The notes beneath the pieces were generated by a model. It had not been told where the DNA came from, did not search any database, and was given only the letters and a program-made list of their open reading frames with translations. A stretch of DNA of 64,000 nucleotides from Pseudomonadota bacterium (GTDB lineage: Bacteria > Pseudomonadota > Alphaproteobacteria > Acetobacterales > Acetobacteraceae), in NCBI GenBank assembly GCA_021845985.1, contig JAJZES010000041.1, forward strand, positions 1-64,000. Reading direction: 5' to 3'. How positions within the stretch are numbered: position 1 is the first letter of the stretch; every line of letters starts with the position of its first letter. Positions 26,518 through 33,382 of this stretch are shown piece by piece. The translations under genes were made by a program, and so were the position numbers.

Positions 26518-28337
26518 CGCGACACCTGTGGAGCGGATTTGCGCAGTTTGACGATCTTCACCGCCTCGGTAATGGCGGCGGCGATGAAGCGGGCGGTGAT
26601 CGGCGTGCCATCGTAGTGCAGCACGCGCACCAGCCGCGCCGGGTCGATCTCGCCCTCATTGACCAGCAGCGTGCGCAGTTGCGCGTCGCGGTTCTGCTCG
26701 ACGACGAACACCCGGTCATGGTCGGCGACGAAATCGAGCACGTCATCGTGGAACGGAAAGGCGCGCACGCGCAGCAGGTCGAGCGCCACTCCCTGCGCCG
26801 CCAGCAGCGACACCGCCTCATCCATCGCCGCGGCCGTCGAGCCGTAGTAGATCGCACCGATCCGCGCCGGCTGGTCGGCATCACGGCGGATCGGCCGCGG
26901 CACCAGCGACTTCGCCGTCTCGAACTTGTGCAGCAGCCTCTCCATGTTGCGCTGATAGGCGGCGCCGTCCTCGGTATAGCGGGCATATTCGTCGCGGCTG
27001 GTGCCGCGGGTGAAAAACGCCCCCTTGGTCGGGTGGGTGCCGGGCAGCGTGCGCCAGGGAATGCCGTCGCCATCGACATCGCGATAGCGGCCGAAATCGG
27101 CGCCATCGGACAGCGCCTGTGCGGTCATCACCTTGCCGCGGTCCATCCGCCGCGCATCGTCCCACGCGAACGGCGCACACAGCCGCTCGTTCATGCCGAT
27201 ATCGAGGTCGAGCAGCACGAACACCGGCGTCTGCAGCCGGTCCGCCAGATCGAACGCGTCGGCGGAGAAGGTGAAGCACTCGTGCGGGTCTTCGGGAAAC
27301 AGCACGACATGCTTGGTGTCGCCGTGCGAGGCATAGGCGGCGGCCAGCACGTCGCATTGCTGGGTGCGCGTCGGCATGCCGGTCGATGGCCCGGCCCGCT
27401 GCACGTCGAAGATCACCGCCGGGATCTCGGCGAAATAGGCGAGGCCGAGAAACTCCTGCATCAGCGAGATGCCGGGGCCGGAGGTGGCGGTGAACGCCCG
27501 CGCCCCGTTCCAGGCGGCGCCGATGACCATGCCGATCGAGGCCAGTTCGTCCTCCGCCTGGACGATGGCGCAGCGCCGCTCGCCGGTCGTCTTGTCGGTG
27601 CGGTAGCGGGCGCAGTAGCGCATGAACGCTTCGGCCAGCGAGGTCGAAGGGGTGATCGGATACCACGCCGCGACCGTCGCCCCGCCATAGACGGCGCCCA
27701 GACCGGCGGCGCTGTTGCCGTCGATGAAGATGCGGTCGCCGACGGCATCGGCGCGCTGCACGCGCAGACCGATCGGGCACGGCAGATGCGCCAGCGCATG
27801 CTCGCGGCCGAGCCGCATCGCCTGCACGTTCGGCGCGATCAGCTTGTTTTTCGCTTTGAACTGCTCGGCGATCAGCGTCTCGATCACCGTCGGGTCGATG
27901 TCGAGCAGCGCCGACAATGCGCCGACATACATGATGTTCTTGAAGATCTGCCGCTGCCGCGGATCGCTGTAGGCGGCGTTGCACAGCGCCGTCAGCGGCA
28001 CGCCGAGCACGGTGATGTCGTCGCGCAGGTCGCGTGCCGGCCGCGTCGAATCATAGAACAGAAAGCCGCCCGGATCGATCGCCGCGACATCCTGCGCCCA
28101 GGTCTGCGGGTTCATCGCCACCATCAGGTCGGTGCCGCCACGCGCCCCGGCATGCCCGTCCTGCGAGATGCGCACCTCGTACCAAGTCGGCAGCCCCTGG
28201 ATATTGGAGGGGAAGATGTTGCGCGGTGTCGCCGGCACGCCCATGCGCAGCACCGCGCGGGTGAACAACTGGTTGGCGCTGGCCGAACCGGAGCCGTTGA
28301 CGTTGGCGAAGCGGACGACGAAATCGTTGACCTTCAT
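26514..28337 (-). CDS. korA: 2-oxoacid:ferredoxin oxidoreductase, fused gamma-alpha subunit
   Basis: 607 residues: an N-terminal gamma domain (about 1-190, FANVNGSGSASANQLFTRA, GGTDLMVAMN) followed by the alpha domain (about 215-600, AAWYPITPSTSLAEAF, IGAAWNGARAFTATSGPGISLMQEF, GPSTGMPTRTQQCD). It binds CoA and completes the TPP active site with KorB. I chose the ATG at 28337 (MKVNDFVVRFANVNG); a longer frame runs into the upstream gene. It lies four bases after the stop of the FAD/Fe-S gene. The three genes form one operon. Confidence 0.9.
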   Translation of the reverse strand: MKVNDFVVRFANVNGSGSASANQLFTRAVLRMGVPATPRNIFPSNIQGLPTWYEVRISQDGHAGARGGTDLMVAMNPQTWAQDVAAIDPGGFLFYDSTRPARDLRDDITVLGVPLTALCNAAYSDPRQRQIFKNIMYVGALSALLDIDPTVIETLIAEQFKAKNKLIAPNVQAMRLGREHALAHLPCPIGLRVQRADAVGDRIFIDGNSAAGLGAVYGGATVAAWYPITPSTSLAEAFMRYCARYRTDKTTGERRCAIVQAEDELASIGMVIGAAWNGARAFTATSGPGISLMQEFLGLAYFAEIPAVIFDVQRAGPSTGMPTRTQQCDVLAAAYASHGDTKHVVLFPEDPHECFTFSADAFDLADRLQTPVFVLLDLDIGMNERLCAPFAWDDARRMDRGKVMTAQALSDGADFGRYRDVDGDGIPWRTLPGTHPTKGAFFTRGTSRDEYARYTEDGAAYQRNMERLLHKFETAKSLVPRPIRRDADQPARIGAIYYGSTAAAMDEAVSLLAAQGVALDLLRVRAFPFHDDVLDFVADHDRVFVVEQNRDAQLRTLLVNEGEIDPARLVRVLHYDGTPITARFIAAAITEAVKIVKLRKSAPQVSR

Positions 28338-28341
28338 GGCG

Positions 28342-30135
28342 CTACGCCACCACCCTGCGGCGCGCCGGCGCCACCTGCGCCATGTCGAACAGAAAACGCT
28401 GCATGTCCCACGCCCCGGTCGGGCAACGCTCGGCGCAAAGTCCACAATGCAGGCATACGTCTTCGTCCTTCGCCATCACCCGGCCGGTTTTCAGCCCGCC
28501 GGCGACATAGAGATCCTGCGACAGATTATGCGCCGGCGCGTTGAGCCGGCGGCGCAGCTCCGCCTCCTCGCCGTCCGGCGTGAAGGTGATGCAGTCGGTC
28601 GGACAGATATCGACGCAGGCATCGCACTCGATGCACAGCTTCGGGGCAAACACCGTCTGGACATCGCAATTGAGGCAACGCTGCGCCTCCTTGAAGGCCA
28701 GCTCGACATCAAAGCCGAGTTCCACCTCGGCGCCGATGTCCGACAGCGCGCGTCCCTTCTCGATGTGCGGCACCTTGAAGCGCAGGTCGATCGACACCGC
28801 GTTGTCATAGCTCCATTCGTGCAGCCCCATCTTCTGGCTGACCAGCGTTGCCATCGGCGGCGGCCGGTCATGCGGCTCCGCGCCGCGCAGCATCAGGTCG
28901 ATGGAGATCGCCGCCTGATGCCCGTGCGCCACCGCCCAGATGATGTTCTTCGGCCCGAACGCCGCATCGCCGCCGAAGAACACCCGCGCATGCGTCGATT
29001 GCAGCGTCACCGGATCGAGCACCGGCAGCCCGTTGCGCTCGAAGGCGATGCCGGCATCGCGCTCGATCCACGGAAAGGCATTTTCCTGGCCGACCGCGAC
29101 CAGCACGTCGTCGGCCGGCAGAAACACGTCCGGCTCGCCGGTCGGCAGCAGCGTGCGCCGCCCGGCCGCGTCATAGACGGCCTGCATCCGCTCGAACACC
29201 ATCCCGGTCAGCCGGCCGCCCTCATGGACGAAATGCTTCGGCGAATGGAAATTGAGGATCGGGATGTCTTCCCCCATCGCGTCCTCCTTTTCCCACGGCG
29301 AGGCCTTCATCTCCTCGAAGCCGGAGCGCACCACGACGCGCACCTCGGCGCCGCCGAGCCGCCGCGCCGAGCGGCAGCAATCCATCGCCGTGTTGCCGCC
29401 GCCGAGCACCAGCACGCGTCGGCCGATGGATTTGACATGGCCGAAACTGACCGAGGCGAGCCAGTCGATGCCGAGATGGATGTTGGCCGCCGCCTCGGCG
29501 CGGCCCGGCAGATCGAGGTCGCGCCCGCGCGGCGCGCCGCAGCCGACGAACACCGCATCATAGCCCTCGTCCAGCAGCCCTTTGAGGCTCGGCACGCGCT
29601 GACCGAGCCGGGTGGCGACGCCGAGGCCGAGGATGTAGCCGACCTCCTCGTCAATGACGCTTTCGGGCAGGCGGAAACGCGGGATCTGAAAGCGGATGAA
29701 GCCTCCGGCCTTGGCCTCGGCGTCGAACACCGTCACCTCATGCCCGGCGACGGCAAGATCGCGCGCCACGGTCAACGAGGCCGGGCCAGCGCCGACGCAG
29801 GCGATGCGCTTGCCGCTGCGCATATCCGCCGGCAGCGGCATCAGCGGCATCACGTCGCCCTTGTTGTCGGCGGCGACGCGCTTTAGCCGGCAGATGGCGA
29901 CCGGCGCCTCCTCCACCCGCCCGCGCCGGCATGCCGGCTCGCACGGCCGGTCGCAGGTGCGGCCGAGAATGCCGGGGAAGACGTTGGATTGCCAGTTGAC
30001 CATATAGGCGTCGGCATACCGGCCCGCGGCAATCAGCCGGATATATTCCGGCACCGGGGTATGGGCGGGACAGGCCCATTGGCAATCGACGACTTTGTGG
30101 AAGTAATCCGGAGTCCCGATGTCGGTCGGCTGCAA
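28342..30135 (-). CDS. FAD-dependent oxidoreductase with two 4Fe-4S clusters (GltD-like), partner of KorAB
   Basis: 597 residues. The N-terminal part resembles the glutamate-synthase small-subunit/DPYD Fe-S domain (Cys18, Cys22, Cys61, Cys65, Cys69). FAD-binding CVGAGPASLTVARDLA and NAD(P)-binding VLVLGGGNTAMDCCRSA follow. Near the C-terminus lie two ferredoxin motifs, CIECDACVDICPTDC and CLHCGLCAERCPTG. This architecture suits electron transfer between NAD(P)H and the KorAB active site or a ferredoxin pool. It is the first gene of the operon. Its presence suggests the 2-oxoacid enzyme is tied to NAD(P) rather than relying only on free ferredoxin. Confidence 0.85.
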   Translation of the reverse strand: MQPTDIGTPDYFHKVVDCQWACPAHTPVPEYIRLIAAGRYADAYMVNWQSNVFPGILGRTCDRPCEPACRRGRVEEAPVAICRLKRVAADNKGDVMPLMPLPADMRSGKRIACVGAGPASLTVARDLAVAGHEVTVFDAEAKAGGFIRFQIPRFRLPESVIDEEVGYILGLGVATRLGQRVPSLKGLLDEGYDAVFVGCGAPRGRDLDLPGRAEAAANIHLGIDWLASVSFGHVKSIGRRVLVLGGGNTAMDCCRSARRLGGAEVRVVVRSGFEEMKASPWEKEDAMGEDIPILNFHSPKHFVHEGGRLTGMVFERMQAVYDAAGRRTLLPTGEPDVFLPADDVLVAVGQENAFPWIERDAGIAFERNGLPVLDPVTLQSTHARVFFGGDAAFGPKNIIWAVAHGHQAAISIDLMLRGAEPHDRPPPMATLVSQKMGLHEWSYDNAVSIDLRFKVPHIEKGRALSDIGAEVELGFDVELAFKEAQRCLNCDVQTVFAPKLCIECDACVDICPTDCITFTPDGEEAELRRRLNAPAHNLSQDLYVAGGLKTGRVMAKDEDVCLHCGLCAERCPTGAWDMQRFLFDMAQVAPARRRVVA

Positions 30136-30216
30136 GACATCATCCTTCCCAGGCCCCGCGCACTGTCGGCGACGGTTCCCTTACTATGCAGCAGCGTGTC
30201 GGCAATGCACAGACCC

Positions 30217-30242
30217 CGCCCGCCGCCGCCGCCGCCGCCGCC
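30217..30242. repeat. GCC trinucleotide run
   Basis: A run of about eight CCG/GCC units in the 286-base region between the FAD/Fe-S gene and phhB. The rest of that region holds no convincing gene; a 23-codon plus-strand open frame at 30363-30434 is noted separately as doubtful. Confidence 0.6.
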
Positions 30243-30421
30243 CGCGGCGCCGCCCGGCGGCATCGGTTCCCGATCGGCATCAACCCCGCATAACGCCAGC
30301 ATTCCGGCGGCTTCGCCCGGCGGCGAGAGCGGGCCAAGCCATCCACCGGCGGGATAGCAGACATGCCCTGGATCGATGATCTGGCGCCGCCGATCACCGC
30401 CGCCGACGGCTGGACGGCGGC

Positions 30422-30802
30422 TCAGTCGTCGTAGATGATGTAGCCGGCGGCGGCATCTGTCGTCGGCGTGCCGTCCAGTGCGCCGCCCTCGCGCCCCGGC
30501 TGCCAGTGCACGACAGCCTCGATCTTGCGTGCCAGGGCGAAATCTTTGGCGGTGATGCCCTTGGCCGAATGGGTCTGCAGCTTCACCTCGACCCGCGCAT
30601 AGGACACGCTCAGATCGGGATGGTGCCACGCCGCCTCGGCCAGATGGCCGACGACGTTGACCACCATCAGCGTGCCCTTCCAGGAATGGGTGCGATAGCT
30701 GCGGCGCAGCCAGCCGCCGCCATAGGTCCAGTGCGGCAGCGCGGTGAGCTGTTGGGCAATCTCCGCCTCCGACAGGGCCACATCGGCCTTTGCTGTGGTC
30801 AT
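30422..30802 (-). CDS. phhB: 4a-hydroxytetrahydrobiopterin dehydratase (pterin carbinolamine dehydratase)
   Basis: 126 residues. It dehydrates the 4a-carbinolamine of tetrahydropterin produced by aromatic amino acid hydroxylases; related proteins also occur beside molybdopterin or folate genes. The family signature is clear: H60HPD63 in the segment AAWHHPDLSVSYARVEVKL, followed by THSAKGITAKDFALA. I chose the ATG at 30802, which gives the normal length; the open frame extends about 19 codons further through an 11-bp direct repeat. No phenylalanine hydroxylase gene is in the window. It is divergent from the folB-fusion gene, a pterin-biosynthesis neighbour. Confidence 0.9.
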   Translation of the reverse strand: MTTAKADVALSEAEIAQQLTALPHWTYGGGWLRRSYRTHSWKGTLMVVNVVGHLAEAAWHHPDLSVSYARVEVKLQTHSAKGITAKDFALARKIEAVVHWQPGREGGALDGTPTTDAAAGYIIYDD

Positions 30803-30815
30803 GCGTGGTACCTCC

Positions 30816-30848
30816 CGCTCGCCGGCCGCTCGCCGGCCGCTCGCCGGC
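30816..30848. repeat. 11-bp direct repeat, three copies
   Basis: CGCTCGCCGGC is repeated three times head to tail just upstream of the phhB start, in the 225-base intergenic region between phhB and the divergent fusion gene. It may affect promoter spacing; no function can be read from it. Confidence 0.8.
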
Positions 30849-31027
30849 CGCGCCGCCACTCCCGGCGCGACGCGATGGCCGGTTGCGCACCGCCGGGATT
30901 GGACGTTTCATGCGCCGACAATGAGCACCACACTCCCCGCATACAAGGCACCGGCAAACAACACGCCGGCATGCACCGCCTCGACGCGGCTGCTGCCGCC
31001 GCCCGGACCGATCGCGCCGGCCGCGCC

Positions 31028-32095
31028 ATGACGCTGATGCTGGCCAGCGTCAGCGACGCCGCCGAGGCGGCGGTGGCGCTCGATGCTGGCGCCGACGTGA
31101 TCGACCTGATCCCCCCGGCTCAGGCGGCGCCCGGCGGGGTGGCGCCGGCGCTGACCGCGGCAATCGTCGCCCAGCTCGGCGGCCGGTGCGTGGTCAGCGC
31201 GCTGGCCGGCGATCTGGCGGCCGAGCCGCCCGCATTGGCGGCGGCGGTGCGGGCGCTGGCGGCGGCGGGCGCGGGGTGGATCCGGGTCGGCCTGCCGGCG
31301 GGCGACGACCTGCCGGCGCGGCTCGCCGTGCTGACCCCGCTCAGCCGCAATATCCGCCTGATCGGCATGCTGTATGCCGATGAGCAGGCGGATTTCACCG
31401 CCGTTGCCGCGCTGGCGGCGGCGGGCTTCGCCGGCGCCATGCTCGACACCCCGCCGCCGCAGGGCGGCCGTCTGCTCGACCAGCTCGATCTGCCGGCGCT
31501 CGCCCGCTTCGTCGCCGCCTGCGGCACTGGCGGCCTGCTGTGCGGCCTCGCCGGCGCGCTGGAGACGCCGGACCTTCCCCGCCTGCTGCTGCTGGCGCCC
31601 GGTCTGCTGCTGTGCCGCGCCGCGCCCGGCGCCCGCGGACGCGCCGGCGGGATCGACCCGGCGCGGCTGCGGCTGCTGCGCGCGCTGATCCCCGCGCCCA
31701 CCACCGCGGACCGCGCCGCCGCCCGCGGCGGGCCGGTCACCGCCGCGGTCACCGATACGCTGTTCGTGCGCGACTTCGTGCTGCCGGTCGAGATCGGCGC
31801 CTATTCCAGCGAGCGCGGCCGGACCCACCGGGTGCGCTTCGATGTCAGTGTGCTGGTGGCGCGGGCCGGGCCGACGCGCGACATGCGCGATGTCTATTCC
31901 TACGACCTGATCAGCGACGGCATCCGCATCCTGGTCGCCGCCGGCCATGTCGATTTCGTCGAGACCCTGGCCGAACGCATCGCCGCGATGCTGCTCGGCG
32001 ACGCGCGGGTGGTCAAGGCGATGGTGCAGGTGACCAAGCTGGAGACCGGCTCGGGCGAAGTCGGCGTGGCCATCGAGCGCAGCCGCGCCCCATGA
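31028..32095 (+). CDS. Fusion: MfnB-like (furan methyl-phosphate synthase family) domain + dihydroneopterin aldolase
   Basis: 355 residues. Residues 1-230 form a TIM-barrel domain of the (5-formylfuran-3-yl)methyl phosphate synthase family (formerly DUF556), known from methanofuran synthesis and from methylotroph C1 gene clusters. Residues 238-355 are a dihydroneopterin aldolase (FolB): DTLFVRDFVLPVEIGAYSSERGR, VYSYDLISDGI and KLETGSGEVGV contain the expected Tyr and Lys. In the first domain the family motif D-(L/V)-K-(D/N)-P reads D26-L-I28-P-P, the (Y/W)-(V/I)-K-(I/V)-G motif has R86, and the later lysine is also missing. It may therefore be catalytically dead or altered while FolB is intact. 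The ATG overlaps the stop of a 36-codon open frame (30921-31031). Confidence 0.75.
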   Translation: MTLMLASVSDAAEAAVALDAGADVIDLIPPAQAAPGGVAPALTAAIVAQLGGRCVVSALAGDLAAEPPALAAAVRALAAAGAGWIRVGLPAGDDLPARLAVLTPLSRNIRLIGMLYADEQADFTAVAALAAAGFAGAMLDTPPPQGGRLLDQLDLPALARFVAACGTGGLLCGLAGALETPDLPRLLLLAPGLLLCRAAPGARGRAGGIDPARLRLLRALIPAPTTADRAAARGGPVTAAVTDTLFVRDFVLPVEIGAYSSERGRTHRVRFDVSVLVARAGPTRDMRDVYSYDLISDGIRILVAAGHVDFVETLAERIAAMLLGDARVVKAMVQVTKLETGSGEVGVAIERSRAP

Positions 32096-32139
32096 TGCGC
32101 CCCCGTGACGGGCGCCCCAGACGATCCTATGATGGGAAC

Positions 32140-32499
32140 ATGCAACCGACGCCGGACCACGATCAGCCGCCCGCCCCGCCGGAACCGCCGCCCGCCCCGT
32201 CGGAACCTCCGCGCGCGATGCACGACATCGGCGGCGTGCCGCGCTTCCTCTGCGAGCCGGTCGATGTCTCGCCGCACGCCCTGACCGGCTTCGACAAGCA
32301 GGCCGACGCGCTGCGCCAGATTCTCGGCGCCAAAGGCATCATGTCGGTCGATGAACTGCGCCGCGGCATCGAGGCGATCCCCGAGGCGGAGTACCACCGG
32401 CTCGGCTATTATCAGCGCTGGGTCCGCGCCATGGCCGAAACCCTGCTGCGCAAGGGCGTGCTGAGCGAGGCCGAATTGCGCGCGGCGCTCGCCACATGA
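32140..32499 (+). CDS. Nitrile hydratase beta-subunit N-terminal-like / thiocyanate hydrolase-type subunit
   Basis: 119 residues. After a Pro-rich N-terminus (about 1-28), the sequence MHDIGGVPRFLCEP and EAEYHRLGYYQRWVRAMAETLLRKGVLSEAELRAAL matches the helical N-terminal half of nitrile hydratase beta subunits, which is a separate gene in thiocyanate hydrolase. The stop overlaps the start of the next gene as ATGA, and all three genes are coupled. Its role would be structural, helping to form the active-site interface. The product is clear as a family; the substrate is not. Confidence 0.75.
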   Translation: MQPTPDHDQPPAPPEPPPAPSEPPRAMHDIGGVPRFLCEPVDVSPHALTGFDKQADALRQILGAKGIMSVDELRRGIEAIPEAEYHRLGYYQRWVRAMAETLLRKGVLSEAELRAALAT

Positions 32500-32780
32500 C
32501 GCTCGCCCCCGGCTGCGCCGTGCGCGTGCGCGACGACTGGCCGGAGCGGCGCGGCCCCTGCCATATCCGCACGCCGCATTACCTGCGCGGCCATGTCGGC
32601 GAAGTGGTGCGCCATCTCGGCGACTTCGCCAACCCCGAGGATCTCGCCTTCGGCCGGCCGGCGCCGCCGCGTCCGCTCTATCATGTCCGCTTTCAGCAGA
32701 CCGCGCTGTGGCCCGATGGGCGCGCCGGCGACGAGCTGCTGGTGGAGATTTTCGCCCATTGGCTGGAGCCGACGCAGTGA
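32496..32780 (+). CDS. Nitrile hydratase beta-subunit C-terminal-like / thiocyanate hydrolase-type subunit
   Basis: 94 residues of the SH3-like C-terminal half of nitrile hydratase beta: PGCAVRVRDDWPERRGPCHIRTPHYLRGHVGEVVRHLGDFANPE, then PLYHVRFQQTALWPD and ELLVEIFAHWLEP. In ordinary nitrile hydratases this is fused to the N-terminal half; here they are two coupled genes, as in thiocyanate hydrolase. ATG overlaps the previous stop (ATGA), and its own TGA overlaps the GTG start of the next gene (GTGA). Confidence 0.85.
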   Translation: MTLAPGCAVRVRDDWPERRGPCHIRTPHYLRGHVGEVVRHLGDFANPEDLAFGRPAPPRPLYHVRFQQTALWPDGRAGDELLVEIFAHWLEPTQ

Positions 32781-33382
32781 GCCTCGCCGCCGACATCGAC
32801 AGCCCGCGCCTGCTCGCCGCCCTGCTCGACGTGCTGGCGGCCAAAGGCATCGCCGCGCCCGAGGAGATCGCCGCGCGCATCGAGATCACCGACCGCGCCT
32901 CGCCGGCGCTCGGCGCGGCGATGGTGGCGCGCGCCTGGACCGACCCCGCCTATCGCGCCTTGCTGCTCGCCGACGGCAGCCGCGCCGCCGAGGCGCTCGG
33001 CATCACCATGCGCGGCCTGCCGCCGCTCGGCGTGCTGGCCAATGGCGACGGCGTGCATCACCTCGTCGTCTGCACGCTCTGCAGCTGCTATCCGCGCGCC
33101 GTGCTCGGCTACCCGCCGTTCTGGTTCAAATCCGCCGGCTACCGCGCCCGCGCCGTGCGCGACCCGCGCGGCCTGCTGGCCGATTTCGGCACCGTGCTGG
33201 CGCCGACGACGCGCATCCGGGTGGTGGACAGCACCGCCGATTATCGCTGGATGGTGCTGCCCGAACGTCCGGCCGGCACCGAGGGATGGGACGCAGCGCG
33301 CCTCGCGGCGCTGGTCCGGGAGGGCGACATGATCGGCGTGACCCTGGTTCAGGTCGGGGTGCCGACCGGATCACCGTCCTGA
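32777..33382 (+). CDS. Nitrile hydratase alpha-like / thiocyanate hydrolase gamma-like metal subunit
   Basis: 201 residues. The metal-binding claw is C99-TLC102-SC104 in the context VVCTLCSCYPRAVLGYPPFWFK; the Thr after the first Cys is the cobalt-type pattern (iron enzymes have Ser). The middle and last Cys of the claw are the ones usually oxidised to sulfinic and sulfenic acids. The N-terminal helical part and the C-terminal IRVVDSTADYRWMVLPERPAGTEGW are typical. GTG start overlapping the previous stop. It hydrates nitriles to amides, or converts thiocyanate to carbonyl sulfide; the sequence alone does not decide. No dedicated activator/chaperone gene is adjacent. Confidence 0.85.
   Translation: MSLAADIDSPRLLAALLDVLAAKGIAAPEEIAARIEITDRASPALGAAMVARAWTDPAYRALLLADGSRAAEALGITMRGLPPLGVLANGDGVHHLVVCTLCSCYPRAVLGYPPFWFKSAGYRARAVRDPRGLLADFGTVLAPTTRIRVVDSTADYRWMVLPERPAGTEGWDAARLAALVREGDMIGVTLVQVGVPTGSPS

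Noticed and set aside
30363-30434. Small plus-strand open frame beginning MPWIDDLAPPITAADG
   Set aside because: Only 23 codons, overlapping the end of phhB on the other strand, with no ribosome site; could be the broken 5' end of a lost gene but cannot be supported.
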